A stretch of DNA of 64,000 nucleotides, from contig NZ_KL370777.1 in NCBI RefSeq assembly GCF_000701345.1, forward strand, positions 216,824 to 280,823, written 5' to 3'. Every line of letters starts with the position of its first letter. Position 1 is the stretch's first letter. Under the pieces are notes generated by a model. It did no database searches, had not been told where the DNA came from, and was given only the letters and a program-made list of their open reading frames with translations. Below are positions 52,099 through 60,383 of the stretch, in pieces. Position numbers and translations under genes: made by a program. The stretch comes from Bradyrhizobium sp. URHD0069 (GTDB lineage: Bacteria; Pseudomonadota; Alphaproteobacteria; Rhizobiales; Xanthobacteraceae).

Positions 52099-52148
52099 GG
52101 TCTTTCTCCAAGGAGCAGTTGCTGGTTCTGCGGTGCAGCCTCGTGTGG

Positions 52149-53324
52149 TTACGACCCGGACTTCTCGAGGCGACTGACCGCCTTGAAGCTGCCGTCGGCC
52201 TGGATCACCGTCAGGAACACTTGATCCGAGCCCCGATTGCTGGTGGGGCTATAGGCGAGCTTGAAGCCGCCGAGATCGAAGCTGCCGGCTTTTTGCACCG
52301 CCTCGAACAGAGCCTTCCGGGTGATTTCGCCGCCGACCTTTTCCAGCGCCGCGATGATCGCCCGCCCGACCAAGTAGCCTTCCAGCGAGACGAAGCCCGG
52401 CTGAGCGTCGGGGGCGCTCGCCTTGAGCGCGGACTGATAGCGGCCGACGACCGGGATAGTGGCGTCTTTCGGGAACGGCACGACCTGGGTGACCACGACG
52501 CCGGCACCGGCTGCACCGAGTTCCTTGGCCAACGCATCAGACCCGACGAAGGAGATATTCACGAAGGTGACGTCGAGCTTGATCTGCTTGGCCAGCTTGA
52601 TGAACTCGGCGGCAGGCTTGTAGGGGCTGATCATGATGACGGCCTGCGGCTCGGCCTTCTTGATCGCCAATAGCGCGGTTTTTACCGCCACCGTGTTGCG
52701 CTCGAAGGTTCCTTCGCCGGCAAGCTGCATCTGGCGCTTGTCGAGCGCCCTCTTGACGCCGGCAAGGCCTGCCTGACCGAAGGCGTCGTCCTGGTACATG
52801 ATCGCAATCTTGGACGCGCCGAGATCCTTGGTCAGATGTTCGACCATGGCTTCGGTTTCCTGGAAGTAGCTGGCGCGGATATTCATCACCAGGGGCTTGT
52901 AGGGCTCGCGCAGAAACTCGGCGCCGGTGAAAGCGCCGATGAAGGGCGCCCCTGCGGCGGTCGCGATCGGCTGCGTGGCCGCTGACGTCGGCGTGCCAAC
53001 CGCGCCGGCGATGGCGAACACCTTGTCTTCCTCGAGCAGCTTCTTGACGGCTTCGATCGACCTGGTCGGTTCGTAGCCGTCGTCCATGCTCTTGAGTTCG
53101 AGCTTCCGGCCTTTCACGCCGCCGGCCTTGTTGACCTCGGCGAACGCCGCCTCCAGACCCGTTTTCATGCCCTGGCCCAACGCCGAGGCCGGGCCGTCCA
53201 GCGCCGTTGCCTGACCAAACACGATCTTGTCGGCGGAGACGCCGTCTTCGGCGAATGCCGGAATAGCGGTCGCAAGCAGGGCGGCTAAGACAACGGGAAG
53301 CGCATTGAGGGTAGAGGCTCGCAT
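52149..53324 (-). CDS. Periplasmic substrate-binding protein (Leu/Ile/Val-type, Peripla_BP_6)
   Basis: 391 residues from ATG 53324 with a signal peptide (NALPVVLAALLATAIPAFAE). The mature part is a type-I periplasmic binding fold with the LivK-like openings KIVFGQATALDGPASALGQG and GGVKGRKLELKSMDDGYEP, and IAGAVGTPTSAATQPIA in the ligand cleft. Ligand unknown (amino acid, amide or aromatic acid in this family). No permease or ATPase genes are adjacent; the only partner is the downstream chemoreceptor, so it may deliver ligand to chemosensing rather than transport. Confidence 0.9.
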   Translation of the reverse strand: MRASTLNALPVVLAALLATAIPAFAEDGVSADKIVFGQATALDGPASALGQGMKTGLEAAFAEVNKAGGVKGRKLELKSMDDGYEPTRSIEAVKKLLEEDKVFAIAGAVGTPTSAATQPIATAAGAPFIGAFTGAEFLREPYKPLVMNIRASYFQETEAMVEHLTKDLGASKIAIMYQDDAFGQAGLAGVKRALDKRQMQLAGEGTFERNTVAVKTALLAIKKAEPQAVIMISPYKPAAEFIKLAKQIKLDVTFVNISFVGSDALAKELGAAGAGVVVTQVVPFPKDATIPVVGRYQSALKASAPDAQPGFVSLEGYLVGRAIIAALEKVGGEITRKALFEAVQKAGSFDLGGFKLAYSPTSNRGSDQVFLTVIQADGSFKAVSRLEKSGS

Positions 53325-53866
53325 ATCAAACTTCCTTCGCAGGTGTGACGCTCGACCGGATTTGCCGGCTTGCGATGTCCGATGACGTTTTGCCGGCCCG
53401 GCATCACGGCATGGATTGCGCCATTGTGATCGGGATACCTTCAGAATCACTTAATTTTTCATTCGACTGCGTCGCCGACGCCGCACGAGCTGACGCGGAA
53501 CATCAATCTGAAGTTGAGTCGGTTAAGACTTCTTGAATGAAATGTTTCCACTAGCCCAGTCGGAAGCCGATCCGACGTCAGTGTTGCCGAGCCTTTGTCG
53601 GTCCACGCTCCAGTTTGAAATCTCGATCCGCATGTTGTGCGGTCCGTTGCGCTCGACCAATGCGAACGCTGACCGCCATGCGCTGGGGTGACTTGTCGGT
53701 CTGGACCTTCCCACCGGCGCGTGCCGGCTTCAGCGCCAGTCCCGCGATGACGATCGCTGCCACACGTGCCCGCCTTGCGAACCGGCCGGGGGCGGAATCG
53801 GGCGATTGCGCCTGGCTTTTCGTCGGATGCTGATTCCGTGCTAGGCTTGCGCTATAGCGTGACCCA
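53325..53866. other. 542-nt gap without a convincing gene
   Basis: Open frames here (53345-53536 plus, 53615-53833 plus, 53523-53714 and 53578-54036 minus) lack recognisable domains or good ribosome sites. The only structured sequence noted is CGCTATAGCG (53850-53859), a palindrome just upstream of mepA that may overlap its promoter. The stretch may hold decayed coding DNA, but nothing could be named. Confidence 0.5.
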
Positions 53867-54820
53867 ATGAACCCTCGCCCGATTCTCTTCCTCCTGCTCC
53901 TGCTGCTGTCTGCCGTGCTCACCAGTGCCACTGCCGCGCTGGCGCAGGACAAGGGTAGCGTCGAATTAAAGCCGCTGCCGCCGCTGGCCAACCCGAACGA
54001 TCCCAAGCTCGGTGCCAAGGAGCTGTTCGGACGCAAGGTGTTGCCGGCGGCGCTGCCGACGCGCGTGGTCGGCTTCTACGCCAAGGGCTGCATCGCCGGT
54101 GCCGAGGCGCTGCCGATCAATGGCGAGACTTGGCAGGTGATGCGGTTGTCGCGCAACCGCAATTGGGCGCATCCCGACATGGTCGCGCTGCTCAAGCGCG
54201 TGGCGGCCAAGGTGCCTAAAGAGGCCGGATGGCCGGGAATATTGGTCGGCGACATGTCGCAGCCGCGCGGCGGTCCGATGATCACCGGGCATGCCAGCCA
54301 TCAAGTCGGACTCGACGCCGATATCTGGCTGACGCCGATGCCGAACCGGCAATTGTCACGCAACGAGCGCGAGGAAATGTCCGCCGTCATGATGGTGCGC
54401 TCCGACCGGCTCGACATCGATCCGCAGGCCTGGACGCCGCGCCATCTCGCGGTGATCCGCGCCGCCGCGCAAGAGCCGAGGGTGCAACGCATTTTCGTCA
54501 ACGCCGCGATCAAGAAAGCGCTGTGCCGCGAAGCCAAGGGCGACCGCGGCTGGCTCGCCAAGGTGCGCCCGATGTATGGCCACGACTATCACTTTCATAT
54601 CCGTATCAGATGTCCCGCCGGCAGCGGCGAATGCGAGAGCCAGCCGGAGCCGTCGGAAGGCGAGGGCTGCAGCGCCAGCGATCTGGCTTACTGGTTCAAG
54701 GATTCGGTGCTCCATCCGAAACCGCCGAAGGTGCCGCCGAAGCCGAAACCGCCGATGACACTGGCACAATTGCCGGCCGCCTGCCGCCAGGTTCTGGCGG
54801 CGCCGGACGCCAAGCAATAG
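53867..54820 (+). CDS. mepA: Penicillin-insensitive murein endopeptidase
   Basis: Periplasmic LAS-family metallopeptidase that cuts D-Ala–mDAP cross-links in peptidoglycan. Signal peptide at residues 1-27 (FLLLLLLSAVLTSATAALAQ). Metal and catalytic motifs are ITGHASHQVGLDADIWL and MYGHDYHFHIRIRCP. A Pro/Lys-rich C-terminal segment (HPKPPKVPPKPKPP) precedes the end. 317 residues. Monocistronic. Confidence 0.95.
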   Translation: MNPRPILFLLLLLLSAVLTSATAALAQDKGSVELKPLPPLANPNDPKLGAKELFGRKVLPAALPTRVVGFYAKGCIAGAEALPINGETWQVMRLSRNRNWAHPDMVALLKRVAAKVPKEAGWPGILVGDMSQPRGGPMITGHASHQVGLDADIWLTPMPNRQLSRNEREEMSAVMMVRSDRLDIDPQAWTPRHLAVIRAAAQEPRVQRIFVNAAIKKALCREAKGDRGWLAKVRPMYGHDYHFHIRIRCPAGSGECESQPEPSEGEGCSASDLAYWFKDSVLHPKPPKVPPKPKPPMTLAQLPAACRQVLAAPDAKQ

Positions 54821-54987
54821 CGTCCGATGACGCGAACCTGATTTGATCCGGCTCCAAGATGCGCTAGTCTCAAGAATCGCTCGCGCCGCACGCGCAAGCG
54901 ACATTTTTGGGGCGGTGGTCCCGACTTCTCATTCGATAGCCATCGACTGCGCGACGTCGCGCGCAGAGCAATGCTGCGAGGCTCGTG

Positions 54988-55197
54988 ATGCGCATCAGTG
55001 CACGTAACCAGATCAAGGGCACCGTCGTCGAAGTGAAAAAGGGCGCGACCACCTCACATGTCCGCGTCGATATCGGCAATGGCCAGATCGTCACCTCCTC
55101 GATCACCAATGAAGCGGTCGATGACTTGGGCATCAAGGCCCAGAGTTCGGTCATCGTGGTGGTAAAGGCATCCGATGTGATGATCGCGGTCGATTGA
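54988..55197 (+). CDS. Molybdopterin/molybdate-binding Mop (TOBE) protein
   Basis: 69 residues from ATG 54988 (or GTG 54985). A single Mop/TOBE domain: MRISARNQIKGTVVEVKKGA, VRVDIGNGQIVTSSITNEAV and VVVKASDVMIAVD. Such molbindins oligomerise and store or sense molybdate. It sits about 190 nt upstream of modA, and the ModC encoded downstream lacks this domain, so the free Mop protein may replace it. Confidence 0.92.
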   Translation: MRISARNQIKGTVVEVKKGATTSHVRVDIGNGQIVTSSITNEAVDDLGIKAQSSVIVVVKASDVMIAVD

Positions 55198-55389
55198 CCG
55201 TGCGCGCTGGATCGACGTGGTGCCTTTTCCTCACCGCAACGATGCTGTAGGCTCGATGTTGCGATGTCCAGACGGATCGTAAATCCTCTGGATTGCCGGA
55301 ACGGCGCTTCCGCCTGTCGCATTTGATCTCGACCCCCGTTTGATTTAGGCGCGCCAGAAGCGCGCCGCGGACACCCATGGAGCGCCACA

Positions 55390-56175
55390 ATGCATCGTCT
55401 TGCCGGACTGTTCACAGCCTTCACCATCCTGTGGGGATCAGCCTATGCGCCCGCCTTCGCGCAGGACAAGAGCCTCACCGTGTTTGCCGCGGCCTCGATG
55501 AAGAACGCGCTCGACGACATCAACGCCGCCTACACCGCGAAGACCGGCGCCAAGATCGTTGCGAGCTATGCCGCTAGCTCGGCGCTCGCAAAACAGATCG
55601 AACAGGGCGCGCCCGCGGATATTTTCGTATCCGCCGATACCGACTGGATGGACTATGCGATCGGTAAGAAGAACATCAATGAAGCGACGCGCGTCAATCT
55701 GCTCGGCAACAGCATCGTACTGATCGCGCCGAAAGATTCCAAGATTGAGAATGTTGAGATCAGGCCGGGCTTCGATCTCGCCAAGCTCGTTGGTGACGGC
55801 AAAATCGCGACAGCTGACGTAAAATCTGTGCCGGTCGGAAAATATGCCAAGGCGTCTCTGGAGAACCTTGGCGCTTGGGCCGCGGTTGAGCCGAAATTCG
55901 CCATGACCGAGAACGTGCGCGCAGCGCTGGCGCTGGTGGCGCGCGGCGAAGCGGTGCTCGGAATCGTCTATTCGACCGACGCCAAGGTCGAACCCGGCGT
56001 CAAGATCATCGGCACCTTCCCGGCGAATTCCCATCCGCCGATCATCTATCCGGTGGGAGCCACGACGACCGCGAAGGCGGAAGCCACTGATTATCTCGCG
56101 TTCCTGCGCTCCTCGGCAGCCAAGGCCATCTTTGAAAAATATGGCTTCAGGTTTTTGGTGAGCCCAACGACCTGA
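55390..56175 (+). CDS. modA: Molybdate ABC transporter, periplasmic binding protein
   Basis: 261 residues with a signal peptide (LFTAFTILWGSAYAPAFAQ) and a ModA fold: LTVFAAASMKNALDDINAAY, SYAASSALAKQIEQGAPADI and FVSADTDWMDYA form the oxyanion-binding Ser/Ala sites. Binds molybdate or tungstate in the periplasm. First gene of modABC; modB starts 5 nt downstream. Confidence 0.96.
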   Translation: MHRLAGLFTAFTILWGSAYAPAFAQDKSLTVFAAASMKNALDDINAAYTAKTGAKIVASYAASSALAKQIEQGAPADIFVSADTDWMDYAIGKKNINEATRVNLLGNSIVLIAPKDSKIENVEIRPGFDLAKLVGDGKIATADVKSVPVGKYAKASLENLGAWAAVEPKFAMTENVRAALALVARGEAVLGIVYSTDAKVEPGVKIIGTFPANSHPPIIYPVGATTTAKAEATDYLAFLRSSAAKAIFEKYGFRFLVSPTT

Positions 56176-56180
56176 GCAGC

Positions 56181-56876
56181 GTGTTCGATATCTCGCCAAC
56201 CGAGTGGACGGCGATCCTGCTGTCGCTGCGGGTCGCCGTTGTCGCAACGCTGGTGGCCACGCCTCTTGGGATCGGCGTGGCGTGGCTGCTGGCGCGGCGC
56301 GACTTCTGGGGCAAGTCGGTGGTCGATGCGCTGACTTACCTCCCGCTGGTGCTGCCGCCGGTGGTGACCGGTTATCTGCTGCTGCTGACATTCGGCAGGC
56401 GTGGCCTCGTCGGCGCGTGGCTCGCGGACAATCTCGGCATCGTGTTCGCGTTTCGCTGGACCGGCGCTGCGCTGGCCTGCGGCGTGATGTCGTTCCCGTT
56501 GCTGGTGCGGCCGATCCGGCTGTCGATCGAAGCCATCGACCGGCGGCTGGAGCAGGCTGCGGGCACGCTTGGTGCAGCACCTTGGCAAGTGTTTACAACC
56601 GTTACCCTGCCGCTGGCGCTGCCGGGCGTGCTGGCCGGCATGGTGCTCGGCTTTGCCAAGGCGATCGGCGAATTCGGCGCGACCATTACCTTCGTGTCGA
56701 ACATTCCCGGCGAAACTCAGACCATTTCCTCTGCGATCTATTCGCTGATCCAGACCCCGGACGGCGATACCGCGGCGCTGCGGCTGGTGATCGTTTCCAT
56801 CGTCATCGCGATGGGCGCCTTGATCGCGTCCGAATGGTTCGCGCGGCGCGCTATGCAGCGCCTGCATGGGAATTGA
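56181..56876 (+). CDS. modB: Molybdate ABC transporter permease
   Basis: 231 residues from GTG 56181, about five membrane segments, with the permease EAA loop region DRRLEQAAGTLGAAPWQVFT contacting ModC. Typical ModB sequence LTYLPLVLPPVVTGYLLLL and GFAKAIGEFGATITFVSNIP. Lies between modA (5 nt) and modC (2 nt), one operon. Confidence 0.96.
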   Translation: MFDISPTEWTAILLSLRVAVVATLVATPLGIGVAWLLARRDFWGKSVVDALTYLPLVLPPVVTGYLLLLTFGRRGLVGAWLADNLGIVFAFRWTGAALACGVMSFPLLVRPIRLSIEAIDRRLEQAAGTLGAAPWQVFTTVTLPLALPGVLAGMVLGFAKAIGEFGATITFVSNIPGETQTISSAIYSLIQTPDGDTAALRLVIVSIVIAMGALIASEWFARRAMQRLHGN

Positions 56877-56878
56877 TC

Positions 56879-57559
56879 ATGCTGCGCGTTGACGTCTCAA
56901 AGCAACTCGGGGAATTCTCGATCGAAGCCTCGATCGCCAGCGAGGGCCGGGTTACTGGCCTGTTCGGCGCCTCGGGCGCCGGCAAGAGCTCGTTGATCAA
57001 CATGATCGCGGGATTGCTGCGGCCCGATCGCGGCACCATCGTTGTCGACGGCGAGACCCTCGACGACAGCGCTGCGCGCTTGCATGTTCCGGCGCATCGC
57101 CGCCGGATCGGGTATGTGTTCCAGGACGCGCGACTGTTTCCGCACCTCGATGTGCGCCAGAATCTCGACTACGGGCGCCGCATGAACCGCCTTGCCGACG
57201 ATGCCGCGCAACGCGCGCGAGTCACCGAGTTGCTCGATATCGGCAATTTGCTCAATCGCCGGCCCGGCCAACTCTCCGGCGGAGAGCGTCAACGCGTGGC
57301 TTTGGGGCGCGCGCTGCTGGCGCAGCCCAGGTTGCTGCTGCTGGATGAGCCGCTGGGGTCGCTGGACGAGGAGCGCAAGGTGGAGATCCTGCCTTATCTG
57401 GTGCGGCTGCGCGACGAAGCCGGCGTGCCGATGGTCTATGTCAGCCACGACGCCGACGAAATGCGCCGGTTGGCGACCCAAATCGTGATGATCCGGCGCG
57501 GGCGGGTCATTGCGTTCGGCGGAGCCGAAGTGTTGCCGGCGGCCAACTCGCCGGCCTGA
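56879..57559 (+). CDS. modC: Molybdate ABC transporter ATPase lacking the C-terminal TOBE domain
   Basis: 226 residues: ABC ATPase with Walker A GASGAGKSSLI, Q-loop FQDARLF, signature LSGGERQRVALGRALL, Walker B LLLLDEPLGSLDEE and switch His YVSHDADEM. Canonical ModC is about 350 residues with a Mop/TOBE regulatory domain at the C-terminus; this protein ends shortly after the switch His. The Mop domain is encoded separately at 54988-55197. Start ATG 56879; it follows modB by 2 nt. Confidence 0.95.
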   Translation: MLRVDVSKQLGEFSIEASIASEGRVTGLFGASGAGKSSLINMIAGLLRPDRGTIVVDGETLDDSAARLHVPAHRRRIGYVFQDARLFPHLDVRQNLDYGRRMNRLADDAAQRARVTELLDIGNLLNRRPGQLSGGERQRVALGRALLAQPRLLLLDEPLGSLDEERKVEILPYLVRLRDEAGVPMVYVSHDADEMRRLATQIVMIRRGRVIAFGGAEVLPAANSPA

Positions 57560-57662
57560 GGTTTGCCAGTCCGCACTGCCGAACAGCTTGCTCTCAGCAA
57601 TTTGCGTTTTGATAACGCCTGGTGGAACATTTCCTTCATTCGATACGGCCGGCGCAAAATGA

Positions 57663-57705
57663 CGCGTTTCTTGACGCGAACCGGTCTCCGCTTCGCTTGA
57701 AAACA
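57663..57705. repeat. Dispersed ACCGGT-centred element, diverged copy
   Basis: GCGTTTCTTGACGCGAACCG GTCTCCGCTTCGCTTGAAAA C is imperfectly palindromic around AACCGGT and related in layout to the element at 14612-14658. It lies in the modC–thioesterase convergent gap. Confidence 0.45.
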
Positions 57706-57707
57706 CC

Positions 57708-58106
57708 CTACCGCCTGCTTTTTTTGGCAAGCCGCTCGTTGAACGAACGAAGATCGATCACCATTCGCCGATGAGTTCCGCTGCCTATCTCTTCCATCTC
57801 GTCGCTCGCCGACACCTTGAAGTCGATTCGTTTTCCCTCGACCTTGACGACCTCGGCTTCGGCACGAACATCATGACCTACGGGTGTAGCGGCAAGATGC
57901 CGTACATCTATCGCGGTACCGACCGCGCTCTCCCCCGTGTCCAGAAATGGCCTGATGGCGCTGAGGGCGGCGTTTTCCATGATCAGGACCATCACGGGCG
58001 TCGCCAGCACCTGCGGCAACATGGCGTCCTTGAATTGATTGGCGAGATGCTCCGGCAGTACGCGCAACGTGAACGTTCCTTTTGTTCCCAGCGGAATTTG
58101 GCGCAT
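57708..58106 (-). CDS. FlK-like acyl-CoA thioesterase
   Basis: 132-residue single hot-dog domain of the fluoroacetyl-CoA thioesterase (FlK) type. Counterparts of the FlK catalytic residues are present: Thr36 (VLATPVM), Glu44 (LIMENAAL), His70 (DVRHLAATP), and Gly-His-Arg at GSGTHRRM. FlK hydrolyses fluoroacetyl-CoA in Streptomyces cattleya; homologues in proteobacteria have unproven substrates, so a general short acyl-CoA thioesterase is the safer name. Start ATG 58106 with AGAGGA upstream. Confidence 0.85.
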   Translation of the reverse strand: MRQIPLGTKGTFTLRVLPEHLANQFKDAMLPQVLATPVMVLIMENAALSAIRPFLDTGESAVGTAIDVRHLAATPVGHDVRAEAEVVKVEGKRIDFKVSASDEMEEIGSGTHRRMVIDLRSFNERLAKKSRR

Positions 58107-58117
58107 ACGATCATCCT

Positions 58118-58351
58118 CTATCTGCGGCGTTCCTGCGGTTGACGTTTAGATGGCGACTGGCCACCCGGAAAATACACATCGGCTGCGCTTGGCGCCCGCG
58201 TATTCTCTTGCTCGTGATTTCTCGCAGAAATGACAATGGCGTGATTGACTGACGATGCGACGCTGACTTTCCGGTCGCAGGGACCGCCGCAACAGTCGAA
58301 CATTCGCGGCGTCGCAATATGCTGACCGCAATCCAGACCGCAGCCATGCAT
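58118..58351 (-). CDS. Possible small Cys-rich protein
   Basis: A 77-codon frame directly upstream of the thioesterase (11 nt), opening MHGCGLDCGQHIATPRMFDC and then CGGPCDRK. Five Cys and two His lie in the first 26 residues (C4, C8, C20, C21, C25), as in a small metal site. The remaining 50 residues look unstructured. No family recognised and no clear ribosome site, so it may be fortuitous. Confidence 0.25.
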   Translation of the reverse strand: MHGCGLDCGQHIATPRMFDCCGGPCDRKVSVASSVNHAIVISARNHEQENTRAPSAADVYFPGGQSPSKRQPQERRR

Positions 58352-58366
58352 TTACCGGTCGCCGCC

Positions 58367-60160
58367 TTAAACTCCCGCCACCGACTCCCACATTTCCGAC
58401 AGCTTGCGCTTGAGCGATGCCAGGCGCGTCACCGGCGCGGGTTCTGCCTCATCTTCCGGCAGCCGAAGGCCCACGACACTGACCCGGCCGCCGCTGATGC
58501 TGCGCGCGACCAGAACGATGCTGTCGAGCGCCAGCGTCGCGCCATCTTTCGGCGCATGATCGAGATGAACGTCGAAATAGTCCGCCAGCGTCAGCTTTGA
58601 TTGTTCAGCATCCACGTTCATGCCATAGATCGCAGCGAGATCGCCAAGCGTGATCTCGCCGGAGACAACAAAATCGCCGAGCAGATGCGGATCGGGTGCG
58701 GTGCTCGGCAGCATGTCGACAAAAAATCGATCCAGCGATTCGGCTTTTTCGGGCGGCGCCAGCAGGTAGATGTAGTCACCCGGGAGTATCGGATCGGCTT
58801 CCGCGGCCGAGAGAATCCGCTCGTCGCGAATGACCAGCGTCGGCTTCGACCAAGACGGAATCAGGCCGCGCCGGAAATACAGACTCTTCGGGCGCACGGA
58901 ATAACCGACCAGTTGCTGTTCAAGCTGACCGGGCAAATCAAGCTCGATACGCCGCGGCCCGCGATCAGCCCGCGGCAGCGCCACATGCAGCCGCCGTGCT
59001 GCCGGGGCTAGCGTCCAGCCCTGCAGCAACAGCGAAATGATGACGACGACAAAGGCGACGTCGAAATAGAGGTACGCCTTCGGCAAGCCGACCAGCATCG
59101 GCATCGACGCCAGGAAGATAGCGACTGCGCCGCGCAGGCCGGTCCAGGCGATGAAGAGCTTCTCCCGCCAGTTGAAGCGAAACGGCACCAGACAAAGAAA
59201 CACCGCGAGCGGCCGCGCTACCAGCATCAGCACCAGCGCCACGATCACGGCAGGAATGAAGCTAGCCAGCAGCCGCTGCGGCGAGACCAGAAGACCGAGC
59301 AGCACGAACATCACGATTTGGGCCAGCCAGGTCGCGGCGTCGAGGAACGTCACCACCGAATTATGCGCGCGGGTCGGCCGGTTGCCGATAATGATGCCGG
59401 CAAGATACACGGCCAGAAATCCCGAGGCGTGCGCGATCTGCGCCGCGCCGAAAATCACCAGTGCGGCCGTGCAGACAAAGGGCGCGTGCAGGCCCTGGGG
59501 CAGCGCGACGCGATTAAGCGCCAGCACCACGAGGCGGCCTCCGAGCACGCCGATGATGGCGCCGAGCACGGCCTCGCGGGTCAATTCCAGCGCGACATGC
59601 GAGAGCGAGCTGCTGCCGATCGAAATGAACTCGACCAGCATCAGCGTGAGGAATACCGCGAACGGATCGTTGGTGCCGGATTCGGCCTCCAGCGTCGCGC
59701 CGACGCGCGGGCGCAGCCGCAAGCCCTGCGCGTGGACCAAAAGAAACACCGCCGCGGCATCGGTCGACGCCACCACGGCGCCCACCAGTAGCGCTTCGCT
59801 CCAGTTCAGGTCGAGCGCATATTTGGCGACCGGTGCTGTGATCAGCGCGGTCAGCAATACGCCAATCGTCGCCAGCACCATCGACGGCGCCAATATGGCG
59901 CGGATGCTCTGAAACCGCGTTCTTAGACCTCCGTCGAACAGGATCAGCGCCAGCGCCACCGAACCCACCAGATAGGTGGTGCGCACGTCGTTAAACTGCA
60001 CCTGCCCGGGTCCGGAATCGCCGGCCAGCATGCCGATCAAGAGAAACACCAGCAGCAACGGCGCACCAAAGCGCAGTGCCAGCAGGCTCGACAAGATGCC
60101 GGCCATGACCAGAACCGCGCCAAGAAGAATGGTTATGCTGACCGAGTCGAGAGAAGCCAT
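58367..60160 (-). CDS. Potassium/proton antiporter, CPA1/NhaP2 (CvrA) type
   Basis: 597 residues from ATG 60160: 12-13 membrane segments (about 1-395) of the Na+/H+-exchanger domain, with the ion-site region VGAVVASTDAAAVFLLVHAQ and GTNDPFAVFLTL. Then a cytoplasmic TrkA-C-like domain (about 410-500) and a CorC/HlyC-type transporter-associated domain (about 505-580, LGDLAAIYGMNVD). This three-part layout is that of NhaP2-type K+/H+ antiporters. It lies divergent from the MscS channel gene; both are ion/osmotic homeostasis. Confidence 0.92.
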   Translation of the reverse strand: MASLDSVSITILLGAVLVMAGILSSLLALRFGAPLLLVFLLIGMLAGDSGPGQVQFNDVRTTYLVGSVALALILFDGGLRTRFQSIRAILAPSMVLATIGVLLTALITAPVAKYALDLNWSEALLVGAVVASTDAAAVFLLVHAQGLRLRPRVGATLEAESGTNDPFAVFLTLMLVEFISIGSSSLSHVALELTREAVLGAIIGVLGGRLVVLALNRVALPQGLHAPFVCTAALVIFGAAQIAHASGFLAVYLAGIIIGNRPTRAHNSVVTFLDAATWLAQIVMFVLLGLLVSPQRLLASFIPAVIVALVLMLVARPLAVFLCLVPFRFNWREKLFIAWTGLRGAVAIFLASMPMLVGLPKAYLYFDVAFVVVIISLLLQGWTLAPAARRLHVALPRADRGPRRIELDLPGQLEQQLVGYSVRPKSLYFRRGLIPSWSKPTLVIRDERILSAAEADPILPGDYIYLLAPPEKAESLDRFFVDMLPSTAPDPHLLGDFVVSGEITLGDLAAIYGMNVDAEQSKLTLADYFDVHLDHAPKDGATLALDSIVLVARSISGGRVSVVGLRLPEDEAEPAPVTRLASLKRKLSEMWESVAGV

Positions 60161-60383
60161 GAGCCTTCGCAGTTGAGCGCAAATACTTGCAATTGCATCC
60201 TTATCGTCGCTACAGTTCCACGCCAACCCCTTTCTGCCTGTAGTGGCGATGTACCCGATTTCGCGACGTTAACTGACTTCATGGCGCGCTGTAGCGATGG
60301 CCTCGGCGCCGCGGTTATGGGAATCTGCCGGATATTCGAATCAAGTTTGTCTATGCCGGTCTGCTTTAAGACGAGATTTGACG

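Noticed and set aside
53345..53833. Two small plus-strand frames in the gap upstream of mepA
   Set aside because: No domain, no ribosome site, and skewed composition; not distinguishable from chance.
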